Part shown: positions 27,601 to 38,178 of the stretch, piece after piece
Position numbering within the stretch: position 1 is the first letter of the stretch
Layout of the letters: every line of letters begins with the position of its first letter
NCBI RefSeq assembly: GCF_034377285.1
Contig: NZ_CP139715.1
Span: 4,758,001 to 4,822,000 of the forward strand
Direction: 5' to 3'
Source of the DNA: Thalassobaculum sp. OXR-137
Lineage (GTDB): Bacteria; Pseudomonadota; Alphaproteobacteria; Thalassobaculales; Thalassobaculaceae
DNA length: 64,000 nucleotides
Position numbers and translations under genes: made by a program
Notes under the pieces: model-generated
Told to the model about the DNA's origin: nothing
Databases searched by the model: none
Seen by the model: only the letters and a program-made list of their open reading frames with translations

Positions 27601-27877
27601 GTTCCTGACCGTTCGGGCGATCGAGACCATGCTGGGCTGGGAGACGCCGGAGGTCGCGGTCGGCCAGCAGGCCTTCCCGGTCGTCATCATCGGCACGCCC
27701 CAGCGCCGCATCGGCGTGGCGGTGCACCGGGTGAAGCGGCGCCAGGAAGTGTTCATGAAGGAACTGCACCCGGCCCTGAACTCGGTCGACGTCCTGGCCG
27801 GCGCCACGGTCATGGGCGAAGGCCAGCCGCTGCTGGTGCTCGACCCGGAAACGCTGATCGCGATCGCGGGGGGGTAG
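24602..27877 (+). CDS. cheA: CheA-like chemosensory histidine kinase
   Basis: A 1091-residue kinase. An N-terminal HPt domain carries H50 (AIHSLKGVSASLGL). Pro/Ala-rich linkers (about 140-180 and 535-680) surround a long helical region (about 205-520) resembling a further, histidine-free HPt-like module plus a small alpha/beta domain. Dimerisation, HATPase (HMIRNAMDHGIEGP, EDGRGLN, GRGVGMD) and a CheW-like regulatory domain (from about 955) follow. It is far longer than canonical CheA (about 650-750). No receptor, CheR or methylesterase is next to it. It might steer pili, flagella or a non-motility output; sequence does not say. Confidence 0.88.
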   Translation: MSGFDDNSEMWELFEQESEDYLAQLEANLSGSVADLENPEIMGALFRAIHSLKGVSASLGLTGMETVAHAAEDLLDMFRNGEARPNEAARDLLLQSADALVDLRGACLQNRSDIAGDPGLIAALKQAKAQLKGGGAITATAPPAAAAPPPPPPPVQAPEAEAPPAYDPPEPEPEEETGATTQSRMAIQVSQKPANDDEAEFQPGTVQPFNAVVTAELGQLAEALENPAMDSLDSRAIVSSMLAIREAANDVGYLGIAEVLGDILGVLEGDQAGNRTALIRGLCIFIHRLRVLSELADAGISMDDVDDSMAPHISREARAVVDRLSVRGGASADWELVGILARALGVFRISALARLASELTLMEAWTERAGALEVADEIRRESEVIGIEGLTVSSLDMPRETYDRLRDELALLLTGAGAAVAELRKVLGDDLFDSMSPAARNEAVEFLEQPGARLVQVQVMVPDGAPASGEILGLLYRQQVISNRVLVDIDPDLYQFLIGITGDDAPVEASIRTLDTSGDVLRAWTVLVVGDKAAPAAPAAAPTPPPAAQAPTPPAAETDGHVLFVDDSSWDSALHSGWSPEQQEGFAAPFGDSPAPPPQSAPRPAPAQPRAAPPPPVSPRAADPAPAAPPARPADPPATAADGSVPAERGEAAPARSAGAGTGAAVPGSAGGSSLRVSSALIDSYLDTVAELRLSLSRLDQGASEAGFGATAAELRSLAGQVDDRKAERLYAAAARIDDAGKVFANQIARAEVTLRMLHSVTLDLRVVPISIVFGRMPRLVRDLARSLGKQVTLEIDDGDIQIDKSMVDALMEPMVHMIRNAMDHGIEGPQERLDAGKPEKATLTLRATQHGNVAQIMIAEDGRGLNTNRIRNKALEKGLITEQDAARMTEREIHRQIFAPGFSTAAAVTETSGRGVGMDVVLTTLRRLGGAIDIDSEEGEGTRFYLSFPVSAALQRIIVVSDGERDLGLPERAIIEVIEVDRKQIQTVGERAGIQHRDGFLTVRAIETMLGWETPEVAVGQQAFPVVIIGTPQRRIGVAVHRVKRRQEVFMKELHPALNSVDVLAGATVMGEGQPLLVLDPETLIAIAGG

Positions 27878-27901
27878 GGGCCGGCGCTACCCTCATACCC
27901 T

Positions 27902-27980
27902 AACCGACTTCCCGGACATGATCCGGGATCCTCAACCGGCGTTCCTGCCACGGTCCCGGATCAAGTCCGGGAAGTCGGTT
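27902..27980. repeat. Dispersed palindrome, GACTTCC family, copy 2
   Basis: Perfect 16-bp arms AACCGACTTCCCGGAC (27902-27917) and GTCCGGGAAGTCGGTT (27965-27980), then after one unpaired base on each side a 10-bp inner pair TGATCCGGGA/TCCCGGATCA. It could fold into one long hairpin between the convergent cheA-like and glutathione reductase genes, ending both transcripts. The outer arm shares CCGACTTCC-GGA with copy 1 at 22262. Confidence 0.75.
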
Positions 27981-28010
27981 GTTTATAGGAGCGGGGACTG
28001 CCGCCGCGAC

Positions 28011-29390
28011 CTACTCCGCCGCCTGCTGCTCCTCGGGCTCCGGGCGCTTTTCGCGCATGGTGACGAATTCCTCGGCCGCGGTCGGATGGATGCCGATGGT
28101 GCGGTCGAAGTCCTTCTTCGTCGCCCCCATCTTCACCGCGATGGCCACGCCCTGGATGATCTCGGGGCTGTCGAGCCCGACCATGTGGGCGCCGACGACC
28201 TTCTGGCTGGCCCGGTCCACGACCAGCTTCATCATTCCGCGCTCGGTATTCTCTGTGAGCGTGTACTTCATCGGCCGGAAGCCCGACATGTAGACGTCCA
28301 GCGTGCCGTATTTCTCGCGCGCCTCGGCCTCGCTCAGCCCGACGGTGCCGATCGGCGGCTGGCTGAACACCGCGCTCGCCACGTTCTCATGGTCCGGCGA
28401 CATCGGGTTGTCGTTGAACTCGGTCTCGGCGAAGCAGGTGCCTTCAGCCAGCGCCACCGGGGTCAGGTTGATCCGGTCGGTCACGTCGCCGATCGCCCAA
28501 ATGGAGGGAATGTTGGTGCGGGAGTATTCGTCCACCTTCACCGCCCCATTCTTGTCCATCTCGACCCCGACCTCCTCCAGGCCGATGCCCTTGGTGTTCG
28601 GGTGACGGCCGGTGGCGTACATCACGGCATCGACCTCCAGGGTCTCGCCGTCCGTCAGGTGGACCAGGTAGCTGTCGCCGGCCTTCTCGATCCGCGACGG
28701 CAGGGTTTCGCAATGCAGGTGGATGCCCTTCTTCGCCATCTCCTCGTCGAGGGCGGTGCGGACATCCTCGTCGAAGCCGCGCAGCACCTTGGAGGCCCGG
28801 TAGATCAGATGGGTCTCACTGCCGTAGCCGTGAAAGATGCCGGCGAACTCGACGGCGATGAAGCCGCTGCCCACGATGGCGATCCGCTCGGGCCGCTGCG
28901 GCAGTTCCAGCGCCTCGTTGGAGGTGATGGCGTGCTCGATGCCCGGCACGTCCGGCAGGCTCGGCCAGCCGCCGGTGGCGAGCAGGATGCGCTCGGCCGT
29001 GTAGCGCTTGCCGGCCACCTCGACCGTGTGCGGATCGACGATCTTGCCCTTGCCGTCCAGCACGTCGTTGCCCGCACCGGTCAGCAGCTTCATGTAGATG
29101 CCGTGGAGCCGGTCGAGCTCCTTCTCCTTGGCGGCGATCAGCGCCGACCAGTCGTGGCTTACGCCCTCAACCGACCAGCCATAGCCGCGCATGTCCTCGA
29201 TCTCGTGCGGCAGGTGCGATCCGTAGACCAGCAGCTTCTTGGGCACGCAGCCGCGCAGTACGCAGGTACCGCCGACCCGAAGCTCTTCAACGACGGCGAC
29301 CTTGGCGCCGTAGCGTCCGGCCATGCGCGAGGCGCGCACCCCGCCGGAGCCGCCGCCGATGGTGATCAGTTCGTAATCGTAGCCGGCCAT
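28011..29390 (-). CDS. gor: Glutathione-disulfide reductase
   Basis: NADPH-dependent flavoenzyme (459 residues) that reduces glutathione disulfide. The FAD site is TIGGGSGGVRASR, the redox-active disulfide is in GGTCVLRGCVPKK, the NADP site in AIVGSGFIAVEFAG, and the C-terminal catalytic His-Glu in GIHPTAAEEF. The ATG at 29390 has GGGAG eight bases upstream; an ATG two codons earlier is too close to that site. It sits apart from other redox genes and is divergent from the lipoprotein gene at 29562. Confidence 0.93.
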   Translation of the reverse strand: MAGYDYELITIGGGSGGVRASRMAGRYGAKVAVVEELRVGGTCVLRGCVPKKLLVYGSHLPHEIEDMRGYGWSVEGVSHDWSALIAAKEKELDRLHGIYMKLLTGAGNDVLDGKGKIVDPHTVEVAGKRYTAERILLATGGWPSLPDVPGIEHAITSNEALELPQRPERIAIVGSGFIAVEFAGIFHGYGSETHLIYRASKVLRGFDEDVRTALDEEMAKKGIHLHCETLPSRIEKAGDSYLVHLTDGETLEVDAVMYATGRHPNTKGIGLEEVGVEMDKNGAVKVDEYSRTNIPSIWAIGDVTDRINLTPVALAEGTCFAETEFNDNPMSPDHENVASAVFSQPPIGTVGLSEAEAREKYGTLDVYMSGFRPMKYTLTENTERGMMKLVVDRASQKVVGAHMVGLDSPEIIQGVAIAVKMGATKKDFDRTIGIHPTAAEEFVTMREKRPEPEEQQAAE

Positions 29391-29561
29391 CGCCATTCTC
29401 CCGCCTCAGTCCGTAATCGCGTCACCGCAACATAGTGCGCCGCAGCGCAGAAGGTTACCCCCGCCGTTCCGGCACGGAGATTTTCCGATGGGGAACGGGC
29501 GGGTTGGCCCTCCCGGCGAAATGGGGTATCCGTTAGATCTATCATAGGAGGAGTTCTATAC

Positions 29562-30632
29562 TTGCGTTTTCTAGCTCTAATGCTCCTCGCCATGGTCGTA
29601 TCCGCCTGCTCTCGGGACGTCGCTGTGCGGGGGGATGGCGATGGCCTGATCACGGGTGCGGGGGGCGTTGCCTTCGGGCTCTACAAGGCGGAGACCACCC
29701 CACCTCTCCTCTGGACCGTTACGATCGGCCGCATCAACGACGGCTCCGGCACCGTCACAACGTCAACGACACCCGGTGGTCTCCCGGTCTTCGTTCGCCA
29801 CAGCGAGATCGGATATCAGAACGAACGGAGCGACATCGCCTTCTACAATCTGGCTCCGGGTACCTATGCGGTGACCGCCATCGTGCCCTTCGAGGCGCAA
29901 GCTCAATTTTATCAGCCGACAACAAGTGACGATGTGATCAACGCGGGCATCTATCATGGCCCGTTGGGTGCGGGCATGACCGGGCTGATGATTGTCGGCG
30001 AACGCGTTCGGGAATCCCGCGAAGCAGCGGTTCTAGGGCCGCGCAAACCGTCCCAGCTCATTTTCGTCGAGAACGGCCGGATCAGTGACACCGCGCCGCG
30101 ATTCACCGTGCAGGCCGGGCGGGTCACGTACATCGGCGACTTCCTGTTGGGCGCCCGTCGCTACACGGTCGAGCTGGAGGGGATCAGCGGAGGCATCACC
30201 CACGTGGAGGGTGAAAACAACGAGATCGCCTACTGGCACAGCCCCGTCGCCGAACATTCCTATGACGAGCCACGCGTGCGCGCACGGCTCGCGCAGATCG
30301 GTATTTCGCCCTCGACGGTAATCACCGAACGTCTCGCATCCTTGGACGGCGCTCCCTTGTACTACGACCCGAGCTTCGACCGGGCTCGCGCCGAACTACG
30401 CGCCAGCAATCACGGCAAACAGACGATCCTTGCCGAAGATGTCGTGATGCCATTGTCCTCAAGACAGTCTCCCGCCACTTCTGGAAGTTCGCCCGCTATA
30501 ACGAGTTCGGAAACAAGTGCTCCCGTATCGAAGGACCCGCTCTCCTCGCTTCCCGCCGCAGAACTTCGCCGCCGCTTCTTGGCTGGGGAGATCAGCCTGG
30601 AGGAGTACAATAAAGCTCGGGCCGGACAGTGA
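29562..30632 (+). CDS. Lipoprotein with C-terminal SHOCT domain
   Basis: A 356-residue secreted protein. The signal ends in a lipobox (VVSAC, Cys16). The middle part is predicted beta-rich and contains AFYNLAPGTYAVTAI, a beta-sandwich-like pattern; I do not recognise the whole family. The last 30 residues (LPAAELRRRFLAGEISLEEY) form a SHOCT motif, a short domain of likely oligomerising role. The start is TTG at 29562, supported by AGGAGGAG nine bases upstream; the first ATG is six codons inside the signal peptide. Probably anchored to the outer membrane. Confidence 0.75.
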   Translation: MRFLALMLLAMVVSACSRDVAVRGDGDGLITGAGGVAFGLYKAETTPPLLWTVTIGRINDGSGTVTTSTTPGGLPVFVRHSEIGYQNERSDIAFYNLAPGTYAVTAIVPFEAQAQFYQPTTSDDVINAGIYHGPLGAGMTGLMIVGERVRESREAAVLGPRKPSQLIFVENGRISDTAPRFTVQAGRVTYIGDFLLGARRYTVELEGISGGITHVEGENNEIAYWHSPVAEHSYDEPRVRARLAQIGISPSTVITERLASLDGAPLYYDPSFDRARAELRASNHGKQTILAEDVVMPLSSRQSPATSGSSPAITSSETSAPVSKDPLSSLPAAELRRRFLAGEISLEEYNKARAGQ

Positions 30633-30647
30633 TCCCTGCCCGGCCCG
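30618..30647. terminator. Possible terminator hairpin
   Basis: CGGGCCGG and CCGGCCCG (8 bp) pair across a 14-base loop that includes the lipoprotein stop codon, followed by CGTTTAT. It lies between convergent genes. The short T-run makes it a weak call. Confidence 0.4.
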
Positions 30648-30673
30648 CGTTTATCCGGAACTGACAGGCCGAC

Positions 30674-32152
30674 TTACGGCGCGCCGAGGCCGCCCATCAG
30701 GATGTATTTGATCTCGGTGAATTCCTCGGTGCCGTACTTGGAGCCCTCGCGGCCGAGACCGCTTTCCTTCATGCCGCCGAACGGGGCCACCTCGGTTGAG
30801 ATGCCGCCCTCGTTGACGCCGACCATGCCGTATTCCAGTGCCTCGGCGACCCGCCACACACGGCCGAGATCGCGGGCGTAGAAGTAGCTCGCCAGACCGT
30901 ACTCGGTGTCGTTGGCCTGCTGGATGACCTCTTCCTCGGTCTTGAAGCGGAACAGCGGTGCGACCGGGCCGAATGTCTCCTCGCGGAAGATCTGCATATC
31001 CGTGGTCGCCCCGGTCAGCACCGTCGGTGCGAAGAAGTTCGACCCCAGATCCTTCACGCGCGAACCGCCGGCGGCGACCTTCGCGCCCTTGCCGACCGCG
31101 TCCATCACATGCTCCTCGACCTTGTCGACGGCGGAGCCCTCGATCAACGGGCCGAGCACGACGCCGTCATCGAAGCCGTTGCCCTGCTTCATCTTGTTCA
31201 CCGCGGCGGCGAGCGCCTCGGAGAATTTGTCGTAGATGCCGTCCTGCACGAAGATTCGGTTCGCGCACACACAGGTCTGACCGGTGTTGCGGAACTTGGA
31301 CAGGATGGTGCCTTCCACGGCCGCGTCGATATCGGCGTCGTCGAAGATGATCATCGGCGCGTTGCCGCCGAGCTCGAGGCTGACCTTCTTCACCGTGCCC
31401 GCGGCCAGGGCCATGATCTGCTTGCCGATCGGGGTGGAACCGGTGAAGCCGATCTTGCGCACGATCGGGTTTGTGGCGAGCTCGTTACCGATGGCCGACG
31501 CGCTCTTGCCGACGACGATGTTGAACACGCCGGCCGGAATGCCCGCACGCTCGGCCAGCACCGCCAGGGCCAGAGCCGAATACGGGGTCATCTTCGCCGG
31601 CTTGATCACCACCGGGCAGCCGACCGCCAGGGCCGGGGCGCATTTGCGGGTGATCATCGAGTTCGGGAAGTTCCACGGGGTGATCGCGCCGACCACGCCG
31701 ACCGGCTGCTTGATGACGACGATCCGCTTGCCCGGCGCGTGGTTCGGGATCACGTCGCCGTAGCTGCGCTTGGCTTCCTCGGAGAACCACTCGACGAACG
31801 AGGCGCCATAGGCGATCTCGCCTTTGGCTTCGGCCAGCGGCTTGCCCTGCTCGGCGGTCATGATGGCGCCGAGATCGTCCTGGTTCGCCATCATCAGGTC
31901 GAACCACTTGCGCAGGATCTGGCCGCGCTCCTTGCCGGTCTTCTCGCGCCAGCCCTTCCAGGCGGCGTTGGCGGCCTCGATCGCCCGCCGGGTCTCGGCC
32001 TCGCCCATGTCGGGGATGGTGCCGATCTTCTTACCGGTCGCCGGGTCGTCAACGTTGACCGTGCCGCCGCCATCGGCGCCAACCCACTGGCCGTTGATGT
32101 AGCCCTGCTGCTTGAAAAGCTCCGGATCCTTCAGACGGCTGGCGAGATCCAT
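30674..32152 (-). CDS. gabD: Succinate-semialdehyde dehydrogenase (NADP)
   Basis: Aldehyde dehydrogenase of 492 residues converting succinic semialdehyde to succinate. The general base region is LELGGNAPMI, the catalytic cysteine is in NTGQTCVCANR, and the C-terminal FGGMKESGLGREGS pattern is shared by GabD proteins. GGGAG lies nine bases before the ATG at 32152. It stands alone here, but it catalyses the last step of the putrescine to GABA to succinate route, whose earlier genes are at 8-18 kb. Other semialdehydes could be accepted. Confidence 0.9.
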   Translation of the reverse strand: MDLASRLKDPELFKQQGYINGQWVGADGGGTVNVDDPATGKKIGTIPDMGEAETRRAIEAANAAWKGWREKTGKERGQILRKWFDLMMANQDDLGAIMTAEQGKPLAEAKGEIAYGASFVEWFSEEAKRSYGDVIPNHAPGKRIVVIKQPVGVVGAITPWNFPNSMITRKCAPALAVGCPVVIKPAKMTPYSALALAVLAERAGIPAGVFNIVVGKSASAIGNELATNPIVRKIGFTGSTPIGKQIMALAAGTVKKVSLELGGNAPMIIFDDADIDAAVEGTILSKFRNTGQTCVCANRIFVQDGIYDKFSEALAAAVNKMKQGNGFDDGVVLGPLIEGSAVDKVEEHVMDAVGKGAKVAAGGSRVKDLGSNFFAPTVLTGATTDMQIFREETFGPVAPLFRFKTEEEVIQQANDTEYGLASYFYARDLGRVWRVAEALEYGMVGVNEGGISTEVAPFGGMKESGLGREGSKYGTEEFTEIKYILMGGLGAP

Positions 32153-32292
32153 GTCGACTAGCTCCCTTATATGCCTTGGTGGCATCGGCCCGCTGGCAGG
32201 CGTCCCGTGACGCGCGCCTTCACGGCGGGTGATGATTGTCGTGTTGTCCGTACTATAGGCAGCGTCGCGGCGATTTGAAGGGAGCGAAACGC

Positions 32293-32847
32293 GTGGGCGT
32301 CGTTATCCGCAGGCTGACGGAAACGGACTGGTCGGCCTTCCGCACCATCCGATTGCGCGCTCTGGAGACCGCACCCGAGGTCTTTGGCACGACGCTGGAT
32401 CAGGAGGCGGGTCAGCCGGAAACGTTCTGGCGCAGCCGGCTGGCGGACCCGCTCAACGCGATGGTTTGCGGCTTCGACGGCGATGTCCCGGTGGCCTTCG
32501 CCGCACAGCGCGAGGGGGCCGGCGGCAATGTGCGTCACCGGGCCACGATCTGGGGTGTGTTCGTGGCCGAGACTCACCGCTGCCAGGGGCTGGGGCGGCA
32601 GCTCATGACCGCCCTGCTGGCGCTTGCCGACGCGCGGCCCGGGATCGAGATCACCGAACTCAACGTGCGGGCCGACAATCTTTCGGCCATCACGCTGTAC
32701 GAGCGCCTCGGCTTCCGCGCCATCGGCACGATCCCGCGGGCATTGAAGCACGCGGGTCGTTATGGCGACGAGGTGATGATGATCCGGGAGAAACCGGGTC
32801 AACCGCCCCTGGAGACGCCGGGAACGGCACAGTCGCCGGTGGTGTAG
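32293..32847 (+). CDS. GNAT-family N-acetyltransferase
   Basis: A 184-residue acetyltransferase. The acetyl-CoA site is in THRCQGLGRQLM, followed by ELNVRADNLSAITLYERLGF, the standard motif B. The start is GTG at 32293 (GGGAG eight bases upstream), giving a protein that begins VGVVIRRLTETDW; an in-frame codon 57 bp upstream lacks support. The acceptor is unknown. Its 3' end overlaps the 3' end of the convergent small secreted protein by 49 bp. Confidence 0.85.
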   Translation: MGVVIRRLTETDWSAFRTIRLRALETAPEVFGTTLDQEAGQPETFWRSRLADPLNAMVCGFDGDVPVAFAAQREGAGGNVRHRATIWGVFVAETHRCQGLGRQLMTALLALADARPGIEITELNVRADNLSAITLYERLGFRAIGTIPRALKHAGRYGDEVMMIREKPGQPPLETPGTAQSPVV

Positions 32848-33131
32848 ATCGTTCGCACCGCCGTGGTGCCCGAAAGATGCATGGCCAGGTTGCCGGTACA
32901 GTCCGAGAACGCGATCCAGGCGCTGTAGCTGAGGGTTCCGGGCGCCTCGCCGCCATCGTCGTCGGCGGCGACGAAGACCTGGCGGATCCGCGACCGGTCG
33001 ATGCCGAGGTCGTCGATCACGGCGTGAACCTTGGCTCGAACCTCATCGATCCGCCGGGCCTCCGCCGGGGCGGCAAGAACGGTGGCGAGCATCAGAACCG
33101 CTGCGGTGGCACTCCCCAATCGCCTGATCAT
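32799..33131 (-). CDS. Small secreted protein, unknown
   Basis: A 110-residue protein with a clear Sec signal (hydrophobic core at residues 7-20, cleavage after APAEA). The mature part has two cysteines (in SDCTG and GDCAV) that could form a disulfide. GGAG lies seven bases before the ATG at 33131. No family recognised. The 49-bp tail overlap with the acetyltransferase gene is unusual but both frames look coding. Confidence 0.6.
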   Translation of the reverse strand: MIRRLGSATAAVLMLATVLAAPAEARRIDEVRAKVHAVIDDLGIDRSRIRQVFVAADDDGGEAPGTLSYSAWIAFSDCTGNLAMHLSGTTAVRTIYTTGDCAVPGVSRGG

Positions 33132-33192
33132 CTCTTGTCTCCATCGGTGACGTGTCGGCGCTGAAATGGTCAGCCGACCGTCGCCGGAGAAG

Positions 33193-34046
33193 TCACGATA
33201 CCGACATGTCCTCGTGCCGAGGCTGCACGAACGCCGTGACCGCCTGCACCACCGGACGGGCCAGGAGCATCCGGGCGTGGCCGTACCGGTCGGTCAGCTC
33301 CAGCATGGCGTCCGGACGCGCGGCGGCGAGAGCCTCGGCGTCGGAGACCGGAACCTCGTCGTCGCCCTGGTCGTGAACCAGCAGCAGGCGTCGGGGCAGC
33401 CGCTCCGCCACCGCGAGCAAGTCGAACCTGTCGCCGTCGAAGCCGCGCCGGCGCAGCTCCGCCATCAGGTCGGCCTGGCGGGATTGCGGCTCGCCGGCCA
33501 TCTCCAGCCAGCGCCGGGTCGCCGAGGCCAGGGTCACCGGAGAGGAGACCAGGGCGAGAGCTGGGATCTCGGCCGGCGGTCCAGCCAAGACGTCCGGTAC
33601 GCAGGCGAGCCCAGCGGCCAGGCCGCCGAAGGAATAGCCGACCGCCGCCGCCGGCGGGGTCCCCTCGTAGGCCAGCGCGCGGCAGAGCAGCCGGAATGCG
33701 GCGGCCATGCGGGGCAGGCTGGCCGTGGTGCCGCCGCTTTCGCCGTGTCCCGGCGCATCGAAGGCGGCGCAGCGGATCCCGGCCGCCGTCAGGCCGCGGA
33801 TCATGGCGGCGAAGTGGCTCGCCCGCGATCCCCAGCCATGCACGAGGACGACGCTGGGCCGGCCGTCGGCCGGCGCGGCCGGGTCCCAGCGGTAGGTCCT
33901 GACCTGATCGACCACGCCCTCCTGGACGCCGGAGACCGTCAGGAGACCCCGCGTCGCCTGGTCGCCCAGGGCCGTATCTCCGGGCCGTGTCGCCGGCGGC
34001 CCGGGAGTACACCAGCGCTCGAACAGGGCCTCCGCGTTCGCCTGGG

Positions 34047-34050
<4 letters not shown>
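33193..34050 (-). CDS. Alpha/beta hydrolase
   Basis: A 285-residue hydrolase with VLVHGWGSRASHF at the oxyanion-hole strand, AFDAPGHGES, the nucleophile elbow GYSFGG, an acid in HDQGDDEVP and a histidine in RYGHARML. The start is GTG at 34050, overlapping the glmS stop by a GTGA, so it is translated with glmS. The substrate is unknown; coupling to amino-sugar synthesis genes may be accidental. Confidence 0.82.
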
Positions 34051-35870
<1,820 letters not shown>

Positions 35871-35873
35871 GCC

Positions 35874-37235
35874 TCAGCCTTTCGTCTTCTTCTTCGCACT
35901 ATTGCGCTGGCGCAGGCGTTCGCCCCCGCCGGGAATGGTCTTGGTCTCGCCGCGTACGACCACCAGATCGTCGCCGGCCACGTTCCGGGTGACGGTCGAG
36001 CCGGCCCCGATCACCGCGCCGTCGCCAACCGTCACCGGGGCGACCAGAGCGGTGTTCGAGCCGATGAAGGACCGGGCGCCGATATCGGTGCGGTGCTTGT
36101 TGATGCCGTCGTAATTGCAGGTGATGGTGCCGGCCCCGATATTGGCGCCGGCGCCGACCCGGGCGTCGCCGATATAGCTCAGGTGGTTGGCCTTGGCGCC
36201 GGTCTCGATCTCGGCGTTCTTCACTTCCACGAAGTTGCCGATATGGGCCTGCGCGCCGATCCGCGCGCCGGGCCGCAGCCGGGCATAGGGACCGACCAGG
36301 GCGCCGGGTCCCACATGGGCGCCTTCCAGATGGCTGAAGGCGCGGATCTCCGCCCCCTCCTCGACCACGACCTTGGAGCCGAACACCACATGCGGGCCGA
36401 CCGTCACGTCGGCGGCCAGCCGGGTGTCGTGGCACAGGAAAACCGTCTCCGGCGCGGTCATCGTCACGCCGCCCTCCAGTGCCGCCGCCCGCAGGCGGAC
36501 CTGCATCGCCGCCTCCGCCCGGGCGAGGCCGGCGCGGGAATCCACACCCTGGGTCTCCAGCGGATCGCAGGTGACCACCGTGCAGCGCCGCCCGCCCCGA
36601 TGCGCCAGGCCCACCAGATCCGTCAGATAGAACTCGCCCTTGGCATTGCCGTTGTCGATCCGCCGAAGCAGGTCGAACAGGATCGACGCGTCGATCGCCA
36701 TCACGCCGCCGTTGCACAGGCCGATGGCCAGCACCTCGGGACTGGCATCGCGCGCCTCGACGATGTGTTCGAGAGAGTTGTCGGCGCCGAGCAGCAGCCG
36801 GCCGTATAGGCCGGGATCCTCGGGCTCGAAGCCGAGGACGACGACGGCCGGGTCGTCGTGCGCCGCGCGCGCCGCCACCAGATGGGCCAGCGTCTCGGGC
36901 GTGATCAGCGGCGTGTCGCCGAAACAGATCAGAACCGTGCCGCCATCCGCGCACCAGGCCTCAAGCGCGGGTCCGGCGGCAAGAGCGGCATGTCCGGTTC
37001 CCAGCGGCGTCTCCTGGATGACGACCTCGGCCCGGTCGCCAACCGCCTGCCGCACGGCATCGTGCGCCGGGGCGGTGACGACCACCATCGGGTCCGCGCC
37101 GCTGGCGGCGACCGCATCCAGCACCCAGCCGATCATCGGCTTGCCGGCCACCTGGTGGAGGACCTTCGGCAGCGCCGACTTCATTCGCGTCCCCATGCCT
37201 GCGGACAGGATCACGGCGGCGACTCGCTGCTTCAT
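35874..37235 (-). CDS. glmU: Bifunctional GlmU: N-acetylglucosamine-1-phosphate uridyltransferase / glucosamine-1-phosphate acetyltransferase
   Basis: A 453-residue enzyme forming UDP-GlcNAc. The N-terminal pyrophosphorylase has LSAGMGTRMKSALPKVLH and a PLGTGHAA loop; the C-terminal left-handed beta-helix has the acetyltransferase residues KNAEIETGAKANHLSYIGDA and TITCNYDGINKHRT. The ATG at 37235 has GGGAG about ten bases upstream; a longer open frame to 37412 overlaps the divergent HAD gene and is rejected. First gene of the glmUS operon. Confidence 0.96.
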   Translation of the reverse strand: MKQRVAAVILSAGMGTRMKSALPKVLHQVAGKPMIGWVLDAVAASGADPMVVVTAPAHDAVRQAVGDRAEVVIQETPLGTGHAALAAGPALEAWCADGGTVLICFGDTPLITPETLAHLVAARAAHDDPAVVVLGFEPEDPGLYGRLLLGADNSLEHIVEARDASPEVLAIGLCNGGVMAIDASILFDLLRRIDNGNAKGEFYLTDLVGLAHRGGRRCTVVTCDPLETQGVDSRAGLARAEAAMQVRLRAAALEGGVTMTAPETVFLCHDTRLAADVTVGPHVVFGSKVVVEEGAEIRAFSHLEGAHVGPGALVGPYARLRPGARIGAQAHIGNFVEVKNAEIETGAKANHLSYIGDARVGAGANIGAGTITCNYDGINKHRTDIGARSFIGSNTALVAPVTVGDGAVIGAGSTVTRNVAGDDLVVVRGETKTIPGGGERLRQRNSAKKKTKG

Positions 37236-37396
37236 CGGCGATAGGCTCCCTCTCAATGTCCATCGCGGCACCGGGCGATCTGCCGCGGGTCCGCGCCGGG
37301 CAAAATGCCACCGGGCAGGCCCATTGACGAACACACGTTTTGCAACGGAGTGTAACACCCTCCAGCCCTTGCGATGCGTAACACTCCCGGATCCCC

Positions 37397-38080
37397 ATGT
37401 CGCTTCCGCCAAACGCCGCCGCGGTCGTCTTCGATCTCGACGGCACCCTCATCGACAGTGCCGACGATCTCGGCGCCGCCGCCAACCGCCTTCTCGCCAG
37501 CGAGGGCCGGCGGCCGCTGACCCCCCAGGAGGTGCGCCGCTTCATCGGCGACGGCAGCCGTGTCTTCGTGGATCGGACCTGGGCCGCCACCGGCACCCCG
37601 GCCGACGGCTCGGACGGTGCCCAGGGCCTCGACTCGCTCGTGGCCCGGTTCATCGCCGAGTATCAGAGCGACGTGGCCGGGCATACCCGCGCCTATCCGG
37701 ACGCGGTGGAAACCGTCGCCAGGCTGAAATCGGCCGGGCTTGCCGTCGCGGTCTGCACGAACAAGCCGCAACGGCCGGCGGAACTGGTGCTGGAAGCGCT
37801 GGGATTCGCGCCGCATATCGACGCAGTAGCCGGCGGCGACCGCTTCGCCCATCGCAAGCCGGACCCGCGCCACCTGCTCGACACCCTGGCTCTGCTGGGC
37901 GTCGGATCGGACAGGGCGGTGATGGTCGGGGACAACGAGCACGACATGGCCGTCGCCCACGGGGCCGGGACCGGCGCCGTGCTGGTCAGCTACGGCTATG
38001 CCCGCCTGCCCCTGGCCGAGATCGAGGCCGATGCCCGGATCGACAGCCTGGCCGCGCTCCCGGCCCTGCTCGGCTTGTAG
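37397..38080 (+). CDS. gph: HAD-family phosphatase, phosphoglycolate phosphatase-like
   Basis: A 227-residue HAD hydrolase with motif I FDLDGTLIDS, motif II in AVCTNKP, lysine in AHRKPDP and motif III VGDNEHDM. A four-helix cap between motif I and II matches Gph/PGP, which removes 2-phosphoglycolate. Other sugar phosphatases of this type look the same. Divergent from glmU across 161 bp and 98 bp upstream of the tRNA gene. Confidence 0.85.
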   Translation: MSLPPNAAAVVFDLDGTLIDSADDLGAAANRLLASEGRRPLTPQEVRRFIGDGSRVFVDRTWAATGTPADGSDGAQGLDSLVARFIAEYQSDVAGHTRAYPDAVETVARLKSAGLAVAVCTNKPQRPAELVLEALGFAPHIDAVAGGDRFAHRKPDPRHLLDTLALLGVGSDRAVMVGDNEHDMAVAHGAGTGAVLVSYGYARLPLAEIEADARIDSLAALPALLGL

Positions 38081-38178
38081 GGGAAGAAAGACACGGGACA
38101 CCGAATGTGCCGCAGGGGGCGTTGAGTGATTGACAAGGCCGCCCGCTGCCCGTAGATACCGGCGTCCCGATACGGACC

